From positions 1-33,895 of the forward strand of contig JAAZKF010000210.1 of assembly GCA_012799975.1 (NCBI GenBank): a stretch of DNA of 33,895 nt, read 5' to 3'. Both the position numbers and the translations under genes were made by a program. The notes below the pieces were generated by a model, which did no database searches, was not told the DNA's origin, and saw only the letters and a program-made list of their open reading frames with translations. Shown piece by piece: positions 18,006 through 25,989 of this stretch. Within the stretch, counting starts at the first letter, position 1. Every line of letters starts with the position of its first letter. The stretch comes from Burkholderiales bacterium (lineage in GTDB: Bacteria; Vulcanimicrobiota; Xenobia; Xenobiales; Xenobiaceae).

Positions 18006-18599
18006 TCAGGAACCCACCGGCAACTTTCGGATCACGCCCACCACCCGGCCCAACAGGCGCTCGGGGCAGCCGGCCTCCGTTGGCCTGGGAGTGGTCTTGA
18101 AGGTGCTCAGTTGGGCCGGACCGTCCATCCCCGTGCTGGTCAACACCATGTCGCCCTCCCGGGGGCCGTGGTCGGGGTTCACGATCAGCAGGTCGCCCGG
18201 CATGATCGCTTCCTGGAGGTAGTTCTCAGAATCGACGCGGTAGAGGAATGAGCCTGCGGTTCCCACCAGTTCGATGGGCAGCGAGAGGACCTCCGGAAGT
18301 TCTTCTTCCTCGGGCATCCCGGCGCGCACGGGTACGTCCACCAGACGGCTCTGGGGGTGGCGGGGCCAGTCTACGATTTCGATGGATCGCGGTTTGGAGG
18401 GGTTGCGCCGGATATAGCGCTTCTCTTCCAGGGTTCGCAGGTGGCTGTGCACCGTGGAACTGGAGGATAGGCCCACGGCCTCGCCGATCTCGCGGATCGA
18501 GGGGGGAAAACCCCGAGAGCGAACCGAGCGGCAGATGAAGTCCAGGATTTCGGACTGGCGACGCGTCAAGCGCGCTCTGCTCTGGGGGGTTCCTGCCAT
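18006..18599 (-). CDS. LexA-like repressor without the protease dyad
   Basis: A 197-residue LexA homolog. The winged-helix domain is typical (RQSEILDFICRSVRSRGFPP, SSSSTVHSHLRTLEEK). The C-terminal S24-type fold is recognisable by FLYRVDS...IMPGDLLIVN and LLGRVVGVIRKL. A gapless comparison with E. coli LexA puts N127 at the catalytic Ser position (RVDSENY against RVSGMSM) and Q163 at the Lys position. An Ala-Gly pair (93-94) remains near the cleavage region, but that loop is four residues shorter. Self-cleavage in response to RecA is therefore not expected. Start ATG 18599 follows AGGAGG. It has no SOS box and sits 102 bases after the sigma gene, so it may be a constitutive or ligand-controlled repressor (inference). 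Confidence 0.9.
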   Translation of the reverse strand: MAGTPQSRARLTRRQSEILDFICRSVRSRGFPPSIREIGEAVGLSSSSTVHSHLRTLEEKRYIRRNPSKPRSIEIVDWPRHPQSRLVDVPVRAGMPEEEELPEVLSLPIELVGTAGSFLYRVDSENYLQEAIMPGDLLIVNPDHGPREGDMVLTSTGMDGPAQLSTFKTTPRPTEAGCPERLLGRVVGVIRKLPVGS

Positions 18600-18701
18600 G
18601 CCGTTCCGACCTCCTGAAGAAAATGGACTGACGCGAATCGAGTCTGGGACAGGTATCCTGGATTCGGGTTGGCTCGTCCTGCTCCTGCCCGTCCCGGTTC
18701 C

Positions 18702-19481
18702 TCAGGGAGATTGACCCCGACCGGGGTCAATCTCCACCAGGGCCTGTTTCATGCGCTCCAGCGAGCGTTGCTGCAGCCGGGAGACGTGCATCTGGCTTAT
18801 GTCCAGGATCCGGGCTATGTCGCTCTGGGAACGGTTTTCGAAGTAGCGCAGGAACATCAAGTGTTGTTCCCGAGGGGGGAGGGAGGCGAAGGCCCGGCGC
18901 AAGGCCAGCCGGTCTTCGACTCGTTCCAGGTTGAGGTCTTCCTGACCCAGGTAGTCCAGCAGGCTTGCCGACTTGCCCTCGTTCTCTCCGTCTATTTCGG
19001 AATTCAACGAGACCATGTTGTAGGCTCGGCCCAGTTCCTGGGCCTGCAGCACCTCGTCGGCAGCGACCTCCAGGCGTTCAGCGATCTCCTGTACGGTCGG
19101 GGCTCGACCCAACTCCGAGGCCATCTGCTCGGAGGTCCGGTTCACCGACTGGTTGAGCTCTTGCAGGCGGCGGGGGATCTTCATCGCCCATCCCTTGTCC
19201 CGGAAGTGGCGCTTGATCTCCCCTACGATGGTCGGGGTGGCATAGGTGGTGAACTCGTTGCCCCGTTCGGGGTCGTAGCGATCCAGTGCCTTGACCAGCC
19301 CCAGAGAACCGACCTGTACCAGGTCTTCCAGGCTCTCGCCGCGCCCGGCGAACTTGCCTGCCAGGTAGCGGACCAGGTTCAGGTGCAGGGCGGCCAGCTC
19401 GGCCTTGGTCTGGGGATCCCGGGTCCGAGCGTAATCCTTTAGCAACTCCCGGACGCGATCCCGATCTCGCCAGAGGTCCAT
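18702..19481 (-). CDS. SigB/SigF/SigG-family RNA polymerase sigma factor
   Basis: Group 3 sigma factor of about 259 residues. Region 2 is clear (LVRYLAGKF, EDLVQVGSLGLVKALDRYDP, FTTYATPTIVGEIKRHFRDKGW), region 3 follows (PRRLQELNQSVNRTSEQM, GRAPTVQEIAERL), and region 4 ends the protein (LPPREQHLMFLRYFENRSQSDIARIL, QMHVSRLQQRSLERM). Start ATG 19481 overlaps the upstream stop by one base (TGATG), behind GGGGGTG. The gene order STAS, RsbW-like, sigma equals that of B. subtilis spoIIA and sigB operons, so the factor is probably held by the anti-sigma protein and freed by partner switching. The target regulon cannot be seen here; neighbours suggest envelope stress or surface behaviour. Confidence 0.95.
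   Translation of the reverse strand: MDLWRDRDRVRELLKDYARTRDPQTKAELAALHLNLVRYLAGKFAGRGESLEDLVQVGSLGLVKALDRYDPERGNEFTTYATPTIVGEIKRHFRDKGWAMKIPRRLQELNQSVNRTSEQMASELGRAPTVQEIAERLEVAADEVLQAQELGRAYNMVSLNSEIDGENEGKSASLLDYLGQEDLNLERVEDRLALRRAFASLPPREQHLMFLRYFENRSQSDIARILDISQMHVSRLQQRSLERMKQALVEIDPGRGQSP
18706..18735 (-). terminator. 13-pair hairpin inside the 3' end of the sigma gene
   Basis: Arms GGAGATTGACCCC and GGGGTCAATCTCC are perfect inverted repeats with a 4-base loop. The hairpin forms from the last codons of the sigma gene. No T run follows, so it may block exonucleases or attenuate read-through to the LexA-like gene. Confidence 0.5.
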
Positions 19482-19888
19482 CACGGCACCCCCGACAGGT
19501 TCACGGTCAACTGCAGACCGGCAGGTTTCTCGAGCCGTTCCACGGTGTCGACCAGGGCTTCCATGAGAATCAGGCCCAGGGGGGGCGATTCTTCTGAGGA
19601 CACCAAGGGGCCCGGGGTCGGTTGCGGGAGGAGTCGGACACACAGGCGGTCGGGGGCCATCTCGAAGCGGATCGCGATCCGTTCCAGGGCAGGAAGAGTT
19701 TGAATGCAGTAGCTACAGGCCTCGTCCACGGCCATCTTGAGGTCTTCACCCCGGTCCGGCGGTATGTCCAGGCGATGGCACAAGCCTGCCACCGCCAGTC
19801 GGACGACTCCCAGGAATTCCGCCTGGGCCGGGATGGTCAGGCCCAGGCGGAAAGGGCCTGTCTGGAGTGACGGACCGGGTTCAGGCAA
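19481..19888 (-). CDS. RsbW/SpoIIAB-like anti-sigma factor with reduced kinase motifs
   Basis: A 135-residue HATPase_c-type protein between the STAS and sigma genes, hence predicted to bind the sigma factor and to phosphorylate the STAS protein. The N-terminal PFRLGLTIPAQAEFLGVVRLA and the N-box region EDLKMAVDEACSYCIQ are recognisable. The N-box Asn, needed for Mg-ATP, is Y60, and the DxGxG (G1) box is missing: the stretch that should hold it is LPQPTPGPLVSSEESP. Only the GLILMEALVDTVE helix after it is typical. ATP binding is therefore doubtful. Start is TTG 19888, overlapping the STAS stop by 8 bases, and the stop overlaps the sigma start by one base. Confidence 0.85.
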   Translation of the reverse strand: MPEPGPSLQTGPFRLGLTIPAQAEFLGVVRLAVAGLCHRLDIPPDRGEDLKMAVDEACSYCIQTLPALERIAIRFEMAPDRLCVRLLPQPTPGPLVSSEESPPLGLILMEALVDTVERLEKPAGLQLTVNLSGVP

Positions 19889-20225
19889 GGGCTTTGAGGG
19901 CCTCTTCCTCGTCCTTGTAGATTTCGAAGATCTTCACCAGGCCTGTGATGTTGAAGATTTTCTTTATCTGGGGGTTGGTGCAGATCAGCAGGATCCGCCC
20001 CTCGTGCTCACGGACCTTCTTGAGGGCTCCGATGAGGACCCCCAGGCCGGTGCTGTCGATGTAGCGGACGCCCTCCAGGTCGATGATCAGGTTGAAGCGC
20101 CCTTTTTCGATCAGCTCGTTGATCATCTCTTTGACGCGGGGCGAGGTGTATACGTCTATCTCGCCCTGCACCTCGACCACATGAGCTTTGTCCAGGACCG
20201 AGCGGGTGTTCACCTTGATATCCAA
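19881..20225 (-). CDS. STAS-domain anti-anti-sigma factor (RsbV/SpoIIAA type)
   Basis: A 114-residue single-domain STAS protein. It shows the standard opening VVEVQGEIDVYTSP, the VRYIDSTGLGVLIGALKK motif with the phosphorylatable Ser of DST, and the RILLICTNPQIKKIFNITGL ending. In the family, the unphosphorylated form binds the RsbW kinase and releases sigma; phosphorylation at Ser turns it off. The chosen start is TTG 20225, behind GAGGAGG; reading frame upstream is unlike protein. It is the first gene of the sigma operon and overlaps the anti-sigma gene by 8 bases. A phosphatase to reactivate it (RsbU/SpoIIE type) is not in the window. Confidence 0.95.
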   Translation of the reverse strand: MDIKVNTRSVLDKAHVVEVQGEIDVYTSPRVKEMINELIEKGRFNLIIDLEGVRYIDSTGLGVLIGALKKVREHEGRILLICTNPQIKKIFNITGLVKIFEIYKDEEEALKALA

Positions 20226-20311
20226 GATTCTCGACCTCCTCGTGGGGTCTTGTCGGGAGAGATGTAGCCGGGCAGCCTCCCCCCCATTGGTGCGGCCCGG
20301 GCACAAAACCC

Positions 20312-20333
20312 GGCCGCCTGCAGGCAGGCGGCC
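20312..20333 (-). terminator. Hairpin after the ytxH-like gene
   Basis: A 10-pair perfect stem GGCCGCCTGC/GCAGGCGGCC with a 2-base loop, followed on the minus strand by GGGTTTTG. A modest intrinsic terminator that separates the ytxH-like gene from the sigma operon. Confidence 0.6.
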
Positions 20334-20359
20334 AGGCTGGTTCGACCGGTCCGGGGAGT

Positions 20360-20638
20360 TCAGGCCTCGGTGGTCGGCGGGGGCTCTGGGGTGGGAACAG
20401 GGGGGGAGACCCGCTGCTTGTAGTAGTTCCTGCTCTTCTCCAGCAACTCGTGGGCGTCCTCACGCAGTTCCGTGGCGAAATCGGCCGCACGCTCCTTGTA
20501 CTCCAGGGCACGGTCTCGCAGGACCTCACGGGTGCGTTCCCCCGACTGCGGAGCCAGGATGATGGCGACAGAAGCCCCCACCAGCGCTCCCACCATCAGG
20601 CCGAAAACAAAGCTCAGGCCTTCCTTGCGGTTCTCCAT
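20360..20638 (-). CDS. YtxH-family small membrane protein
   Basis: A 92-residue protein with one N-terminal membrane helix rich in glycine (LSFVFGLMVGALVGASVAIILAP is split by family convention; core residues about 8-30), the APQSGERTRE motif that marks YtxH/general stress proteins, a charged amphipathic helix (about 40-75), and a Pro/Thr tail. Members of this family are often controlled by SigB-type sigma factors in Bacillus, which fits its position just upstream of a SigB-like operon. Function is unknown. Start ATG 20638 is preferred over GTG 20656, since AAAGG lies about 10 bases before it. Confidence 0.82.
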   Translation of the reverse strand: MENRKEGLSFVFGLMVGALVGASVAIILAPQSGERTREVLRDRALEYKERAADFATELREDAHELLEKSRNYYKQRVSPPVPTPEPPPTTEA

Positions 20639-20721
20639 CAGTTTGATACCTTTCACGTGGATTTTAGTCTGAACGCTGCTTTCGAGCGGCTGGGAGTGAA
20701 TCCTTCCCTTCGCTTGGGGCG

Positions 20722-21969
20722 TCAGCGGCGGAGGACCTCGGCAGGAGACAGGCGGGAGGCCCGGCGGGCCGGGAGGAAACCCGCGGCCAGACAGGTTCCG
20801 ACCCCGAAAATCACAAAGCCTGAGGTGGTCAGCAGGTCCGGCTGGAAGATCTGCAGTAGCGCTCCCGAGCCCTCTCCGGAGAGGGAGGCGATTCCGCGGC
20901 CCACCCAGGCGCCGGCCAGCAGGCCGAAAGCCAGGCCCGTCACCGACCCGACCAGCCCCAATATTCCGGCCCGGACCAGGAAGAGAGCCAGCAGGTCCCG
21001 CCCCGAAGCTCCCAGGGCGCGGTACAGGCCCAGGGTGGACTCCTCTTCGCGAACCTGAAGCGACAGACCGGCGTACAGACTCATCGCCGCGACCAGCAGC
21101 AAGGCTGCTCCAAAGGCCGCCAGGACGGCTCGAACCCAGAATATCCCGGCGCCGATCTGGCGGGCCAGGTTCATCCCGGGAGCCTCCAGTCCCATCTCCC
21201 GGAGTCGGGCTTCGATCTCGGGGGCCCGTTGGGCCGAATCCAGTTCCAGGGTGGCGGCGTGGCAGCGTAGCGGCGTCGGGCTGAAATCCTGCAGGACGTC
21301 CAGCGGGATCGTGGGACCTCCCAGGCCGACCTGGTCGGAGATGCCCACGATTTCGCAGCGGATCTGCTGGACCGGACCGGCTGCGGCTCCGAAGCTGGAC
21401 TGGCCGATCAGAAGGGTGAAGTGGCGACCGATCAGCATCTCCGGGGCGATCGTGGGCAGGTCGGTGTGGATCGAGACGCCTGCAGACAGCACGTCCATCA
21501 TCACCCGGGGAAGGACGGCCGGTACCGGGCCCTCTTCCCTCCTTTCAAAGGAACGGCCCCTGGCGAGCTGCGGTTCGACCAGGCCCGGGTCGGCACCCTC
21601 CAGGACCACGTCGCTCCAGAAACTCTGCTCCCCATAGGTGGCGCGAAGCTGCACCGGCCTGGAGAGCCGGGCCTGCTCATGGACCGCGTGGACTCCGGGC
21701 AGGGCCCGCAAACGGACGAGCTTCGGTTCGTCCAGTCCATCGACCAGTCGCATCGGACCCAGGTGGAAGGAGGCTGGTTGGACCTTCATCCGGTCGGGAA
21801 GGGTTCCCAGCAGCCTCTCCCGCAGGGCGTCTTCCACGCCGCGGGCCAAGCCGAAGAGCATGACCAGGGTGGCGATGGCCAGGGCCACGCCCAAGGCCAG
21901 GTTGAGGTGCCCCCAGGGAGAGGACCTGGCCGGCCCCAGAGCCAGACGCAGGAGGCGTTCAGGACGCAT
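20722..21969 (-). CDS. ABC transporter permease, FtsX/MacB/LolC family
   Basis: A 415-residue permease with four predicted membrane helices: one N-terminal (about 20-45) and three C-terminal (about 280-310, 325-355, 385-410). A large soluble domain of about 230 residues sits between the first and second helices, as in MacB and LolC/E. The typical C-terminal features EESTLGLYRALGASGRDLLALF and PARRASRLSPAEVLRR are present. It overlaps the ATPase gene by 11 bases and probably forms a homodimeric or single-permease exporter with it. It could extract lipoproteins, export peptides or act mechanically. The substrate is not evident. Start ATG 21969. Confidence 0.92.
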   Translation of the reverse strand: MRPERLLRLALGPARSSPWGHLNLALGVALAIATLVMLFGLARGVEDALRERLLGTLPDRMKVQPASFHLGPMRLVDGLDEPKLVRLRALPGVHAVHEQARLSRPVQLRATYGEQSFWSDVVLEGADPGLVEPQLARGRSFERREEGPVPAVLPRVMMDVLSAGVSIHTDLPTIAPEMLIGRHFTLLIGQSSFGAAAGPVQQIRCEIVGISDQVGLGGPTIPLDVLQDFSPTPLRCHAATLELDSAQRAPEIEARLREMGLEAPGMNLARQIGAGIFWVRAVLAAFGAALLLVAAMSLYAGLSLQVREEESTLGLYRALGASGRDLLALFLVRAGILGLVGSVTGLAFGLLAGAWVGRGIASLSGEGSGALLQIFQPDLLTTSGFVIFGVGTCLAAGFLPARRASRLSPAEVLRR

Positions 21970-22660
21970 GACGCGAGGGAGCCTCGGCGATCCGGTCGGC
22001 CATGAGTCGGCCAGCCGAGAGTTCCAGAACGCGGCCGGCGTGGCCCATCAGGCGGTCGTCATGGGCGGTGGCCACCATGGTCAGGCCCTGCTCGCGGTGG
22101 AGTTCGATCAGCAGTTCCGTGACCGATTCGGCCGTAGCGTCGTCCAGGTGGCCCACCGGTTCGTCTGCCAGCAGCAGTTCAGGCTGGCAGATCAGGGCCC
22201 GGGCCACGGCCACCCGTTGGCGCTGACCTCCGGAGAGGCGCTGGACGGAGCGGTGGCAGAGCTCCCCCAGGCCTACCCGCTGGAGAAGCGCTCGGGCCCG
22301 TTCGCGCCCGCGGGCCAAGGATGCCTGCCCGAAACAGAGTGGGAGGATCACGTTTTCCAGGGCGGACCGCCGGCCATCCAGATGGAAGGACTGGAAGACG
22401 AAGCCGACCCGTTGATTCCGGTAGCGGGCCAGCTCGAGGTCCGAGGCGCCGACCAGGTCCAGGCCGCCGACCCGAAGGGTTCCCCGGCTGGGGCGCTCCA
22501 ACCCTCCCAGCAGGTTCAACAGGCTGGTCTTGCCGGATCCCGAGGGCCCCAGCAGCACCACGCACTCGCCCGGGGCGATGTCGAGGTCGATCCCGGTCAG
22601 GGCCTGGACCCGTTCGGAGCCCGAGGGATAGTCCAGACCGAGATCCCGGACCTGGATCAC
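21959..22660 (-). CDS. ABC transporter ATP-binding protein, LolD/MacB type
   Basis: Cytoplasmic ATPase of 233 residues that energises the adjacent permease. Walker A GPSGSGKT (38-45), Q-loop FVFQSF, signature LSGGQRQRV, Walker B LLLADEP followed by GHLD, and the switch His in TAHDD are all intact. The start chosen is GTG 22660 in a GTGA overlap with the sppA stop, which gives a protein of normal LolD length; a longer reading frame upstream lies inside sppA. The order sppA, ATPase, permease with overlaps suggests one operon for membrane protein or lipoprotein housekeeping. Confidence 0.94.
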   Translation of the reverse strand: MIQVRDLGLDYPSGSERVQALTGIDLDIAPGECVVLLGPSGSGKTSLLNLLGGLERPSRGTLRVGGLDLVGASDLELARYRNQRVGFVFQSFHLDGRRSALENVILPLCFGQASLARGRERARALLQRVGLGELCHRSVQRLSGGQRQRVAVARALICQPELLLADEPVGHLDDATAESVTELLIELHREQGLTMVATAHDDRLMGHAGRVLELSAGRLMADRIAEAPSRHAS

Positions 22661-23697
22661 GAGCCTGACCAGAGATACATCATCCTGGGACCTTGCAGGG
22701 TTGCGCGCTCCAGGACCCGCAGGGGAGTGCTCCACTTCCCGGTTGAGAATCCGGCCCCCCCCAGCAGGTCCAACAGGGTCTCGCGATGCTGCAAGCGCAC
22801 GACCTTGGCCTGGGGAGCATTGCCCAGTTCGCGAGCCCGCCGGAAGGCATCCTCCTGGTAGCCCAAGGCGTCGATCAGCTTCAGGTCCAGGGCTTGCTTA
22901 CCGGTGAAGATGCGCCCGTCCGCCAGGGCGCGTACCTGGGTCGGTTTGAGGTGTCCCTTGCGGCCTTCGGCCACGACCTGGACGAAACGCTCCCACATCT
23001 GGGTGACCAGCCCCTGCAGGATCTTGCGTTCCTCGGGCCTCATCTCGCGAAACGGAGAGCCCATGTCCTTGAAGGAGGGTTGGCCTTTTTCGTCCAGGGA
23101 CTTGATGGTCAGGATCTCCACGCCGATCTTGTCCATCAGGTTCCGGACCTGGGGGATTTGGCTGATCACGCCGATGGACCCGGTGATGGTCGTCGTATGG
23201 GCCAGGATTTCATCCGCGGCCATGGCCACGTAGTATCCTCCCGAGGCTGCCACGTCGCCGAAGAGGGCCACGATGGGAATCTCCGTTTCCTGGCGGAACC
23301 GGGACAGCTCGTGGTAGATCTGGTCGGAGGCGGTGACTCCGCCTCCCGGGCTGTCGATGTCCAGGACGACGGCTTTGACCGACTTGTCCTGGCGGACGGC
23401 GTGGAGCATCGAGCGGATCCGGCTCACCGAGCGCAGGCTCCCGGGGCCGTCGCCCTCCTCCATGATCACACCCTGGATCGGCAGGACTACCACCTTCTCG
23501 CGGGCGTAGTGCTCGCCGTCGAGCAGCGTTTCGTCGAAGCGGGCCCGAATCCCGGGGTCCAGGTTATTCCCCAGCGCCGCCAGTCCCAGCAGTATGTTGA
23601 GCAGCACACTGCCGGTGAGGGCCAGGGCCAGGAAGAGCGCCAGCCAGAAGGACCAGGGACGACGGGGAGCCGGGGAGGAGACGGAGGTGGGTTGCAT
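22657..23697 (-). CDS. sppA: Signal peptide peptidase SppA, 36K type
   Basis: Membrane-anchored serine protease that degrades leftover signal peptides, with an active site outside the cytoplasm. The 346-residue protein has one N-terminal TM helix (about 16-42) and one catalytic domain, as in the Bacillus short form. Visible are DIDSPGGGV, the nucleophile S152 in DVAASGGYYVAMAAD, TGSIGVI, and the general base K210 in FKDMGSPFREM. Start ATG 23697 follows GGGGCGGG. A GTGA overlap leads into the ABC ATPase gene. It lies downstream of proline dehydrogenase but is separated from it by a hairpin. Confidence 0.95.
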   Translation of the reverse strand: MQPTSVSSPAPRRPWSFWLALFLALALTGSVLLNILLGLAALGNNLDPGIRARFDETLLDGEHYAREKVVVLPIQGVIMEEGDGPGSLRSVSRIRSMLHAVRQDKSVKAVVLDIDSPGGGVTASDQIYHELSRFRQETEIPIVALFGDVAASGGYYVAMAADEILAHTTTITGSIGVISQIPQVRNLMDKIGVEILTIKSLDEKGQPSFKDMGSPFREMRPEERKILQGLVTQMWERFVQVVAEGRKGHLKPTQVRALADGRIFTGKQALDLKLIDALGYQEDAFRRARELGNAPQAKVVRLQHRETLLDLLGGAGFSTGKWSTPLRVLERATLQGPRMMYLWSGS

Positions 23698-23712
23698 CCC
23701 GCCCCATTATGC

Positions 23713-23736
23713 GGCGGCAGGGCATATCCTGCCGCC
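23713..23736 (-). terminator. Hairpin between proline dehydrogenase and sppA
   Basis: Perfect 9-pair stem GGCGGCAGG/CCTGCCGCC with a 6-base loop, in the 51-base gap between two same-strand genes. There is no T run on the minus strand, so it is a weak terminator or mRNA processing point. Confidence 0.5.
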
Positions 23737-23748
23737 TTGTCAGACCGC

Positions 23749-24675
23749 TCAGCCCCGGATCAGCGCGGTGAGGAAGAAGAGCAGATTGGCCGGGCGTTCG
23801 GCCAGGCGGCGCATGAAGTAGGGATACCAGTCCGACCCGAAAGGCAGGTATACCCTCATCCGGAAGCCCTCCCGGTGCAGCCGCAACTGACGCTCCTTGC
23901 GGATCCCGCACAGCATCTGGAACTCATAGGCTTCGGGCGGGATGCCGTGGCGCCGGGCGCACTCCAGGGTCGCCTGGATCATGGCCTCGTCATGGGTGGC
24001 CAGGGACGGGTTGTTGCCGGCCAGCATGAGGTCTTCCATCAAGGTGATGTAGTTGGCGTTCACCTCGGACCTCTTCTGGAAGGCCACGGTCGGTGGCTCG
24101 GAGTAGGCTCCCTTGCACAGACGGACGGGGATCTTCTTGCTGTTCATGCGGGCCACATCCTCGCGACTGCGGCGCAGGTAGGCCTGGATCACGATGCCGA
24201 TATTGGAGTGGCGCTGGGCGGCGGCCTCGACCAGACGGCAGGTCAGTTCGGTGTACTGGCTCCCCTCCATATCCACCCGGACGAAGGTATTGCTGCGGGC
24301 CGCCTCGGCGAGGACCCGCTCGAGGTTGGCCAGGCAGATTTCCTCGCCAAGGTCCATGCCGATCTGGGTCAGTTTCAACGAGACGTACCAGTTCTCGCCT
24401 CGTTCATGGAGCTTGTGCAGGACCTGGAGGTAGGCTTCGGTAGCCTGATGGGCCTCTTCCGGGGTGTGGACGTTCTCACCCAGGAAGTCCAGGGCGATGT
24501 CCATCCCTTCGCCCATCAGCCGGTCCATGGCCAGGCTGGCGTCCTCCCAGGTCTCTCCGGCTACGAAGCGCCTGGCCACGCGGCGGGCGAGGAAGTTGCT
24601 CGTCACCAGGCGCTTCATGAAGGCGTTGCGGGATAAGGCGATGAGGAAGTTGCGCAAGAACGACATAATGGACAT
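23749..24675 (-). CDS. Proline dehydrogenase, monofunctional
   Basis: FAD enzyme that oxidises L-proline to pyrroline-5-carboxylate and feeds electrons to quinone. The 308 residues form the TIM barrel typical of Gram-positive and Thermus ProDH. Visible signatures are VSLKLTQIGMD, FVRVDMEGSQYTE, IQAYLRRSREDV, VRLCKGAYSEP, YEFQMLCGIR and RVYLPFGSDWYPYFMRRLAERPAN in adjoining segments. No P5C dehydrogenase is adjacent, so the pathway is completed elsewhere. Start ATG 24675 has a poor ribosome site; ATG 24666 is an alternative that removes three residues. Confidence 0.95.
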   Translation of the reverse strand: MSIMSFLRNFLIALSRNAFMKRLVTSNFLARRVARRFVAGETWEDASLAMDRLMGEGMDIALDFLGENVHTPEEAHQATEAYLQVLHKLHERGENWYVSLKLTQIGMDLGEEICLANLERVLAEAARSNTFVRVDMEGSQYTELTCRLVEAAAQRHSNIGIVIQAYLRRSREDVARMNSKKIPVRLCKGAYSEPPTVAFQKRSEVNANYITLMEDLMLAGNNPSLATHDEAMIQATLECARRHGIPPEAYEFQMLCGIRKERQLRLHREGFRMRVYLPFGSDWYPYFMRRLAERPANLLFFLTALIRG

Positions 24676-24794
24676 GATGGGTCATTCTGGGATGAAAAAT
24701 TCATTCCTTCTACCCGAGACTGCCCCTTTTCAAACTCGGTTTTCGACCCCTTGGAGACCTCGCAGCCTGTGTGGATATCGCGTCGGTCAGACTC

Positions 24795-25988
24795 TCAGTC
24801 GTCCTGCGACCTCCCCAGCAGGAGCACGGTGTGCGCGACCAGGGCAGCCAGTCCCAGGTCTCGCACCAGGCGGATCCAGGCCAACCCTTCCTCGTGACCT
24901 GAGCGCCAGTAGTCCAGGCCGAAGGCCTCGGCGATGTTGGCCAGTTCCAGCAGGCTGGCCACACCTGCGAAAGGATAGCCCGTTCCCAGGGTTGCGAAGG
25001 GGAGGAGCCAGAAGAAGTACTGCGGACTGAAGACGTTCTTGGTGAAGATGAACAACCCGACCAGCAGCAGGCTGGCCCGGGCCAACCAGCGGGGTGAATC
25101 CAAAGGAACTGCGGGTGCTCTTCGCCAGACGAAGGCCACCATCCCCAGGGCCAGCGAGGCCATCGTCAACAGGGCCGGGCCCTTTCCCAGCCAATTGGAC
25201 AGGGTGTAGAGGAATCGTCCCGTCTGCTCTGTCTGGTCGAAGCCCATCTGCCAGTGATAGGGGAACCACCAGGCTTGGGGATTCAACCACAGGAATGGCA
25301 GGTTCAGGGCTGCCAGGGCTCCCAGGAACCAGCAGATCGCTTCCAGTCGGTGCTCGCGGGGAACTCCCAGAAGGTAGAGGGGCATCAGGACCGCCGGGTA
25401 GATCTTGACTCCGGTTCCGATCCCCAACAGCAGGAAGCTCCCCACCACATCGCGACGCAGCAGGGCCAGAAGCGAGGCCGTGCAGCACAGGACCGGCAGG
25501 GCATCGTAATTGAAAAGGTTGAAGAAGACGAAGGAGGGCGTCCACACGAAGGCCCAGAGCAATCGCCCTCGCCGGAGGTGGAAGAACTCTGCGTCCAGAC
25601 GGTGCATGCACCAGGAGATGCCGACTCCTGCCAGCCCCAGCGCTACCGAGTTCACGAGCAGCCAGTCTTCATATCGATAAAGCAGACCGCCGTGGCGATG
25701 GGGTTCGGTCATGGGGAAGAGGTGCTGACATACCACCGACAGGGCCTTGACGAAGGCGAACAAGCCGGCGGGGTACTCCATCTCGAAGAACCCACGGTGC
25801 ACCAGGAACCACGAGTAGTTGATGTGCATGTACCAGATGTCGGAGGGATAGGATCCGCAGAGTCCATGCAGTGGTTGCCAGAAGGCGCGCAGGAGGTAGG
25901 AGACCAGGATGGCGACCAGGGTGGCCGGCAGGAGTTTTCGCCAGAAAGGACCGTCGTCGATCGGCCTGGCGGTTCCTTGGGAAGGCAT
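24795..25988 (-). CDS. Polytopic membrane glycosyltransferase, GT87-like (DUF2029)
   Basis: A protein of about 397 residues with some nine or ten membrane helices. The first extracytoplasmic loop carries an acidic motif (SYPSDIWYMH, then EMEYPAGLFAFV), as expected for GT-C glycosyltransferases that use polyprenyl-phosphate sugars; LLGIGTGVKIYPAVLMPLYL is a hallmark of the GT87/DUF2029 group, known for mannosyltransferases in Actinobacteria. The acceptor is unknown. ATG 25988 lies one base after the kinase stop; GTG 25997 is another possible start. It appears to be the last gene of an operon with the histidine kinase and the propeller gene. Confidence 0.85.
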   Translation of the reverse strand: MPSQGTARPIDDGPFWRKLLPATLVAILVSYLLRAFWQPLHGLCGSYPSDIWYMHINYSWFLVHRGFFEMEYPAGLFAFVKALSVVCQHLFPMTEPHRHGGLLYRYEDWLLVNSVALGLAGVGISWCMHRLDAEFFHLRRGRLLWAFVWTPSFVFFNLFNYDALPVLCCTASLLALLRRDVVGSFLLLGIGTGVKIYPAVLMPLYLLGVPREHRLEAICWFLGALAALNLPFLWLNPQAWWFPYHWQMGFDQTEQTGRFLYTLSNWLGKGPALLTMASLALGMVAFVWRRAPAVPLDSPRWLARASLLLVGLFIFTKNVFSPQYFFWLLPFATLGTGYPFAGVASLLELANIAEAFGLDYWRSGHEEGLAWIRLVRDLGLAALVAHTVLLLGRSQDD

Positions 25989-25989
25989 T

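Noticed and set aside
22786-24636. Plus-strand open frame of 616 codons
   Set aside because: It lies opposite sppA and proline dehydrogenase, which have full family motifs. The frame is open because of high GC; no motif is seen in it.
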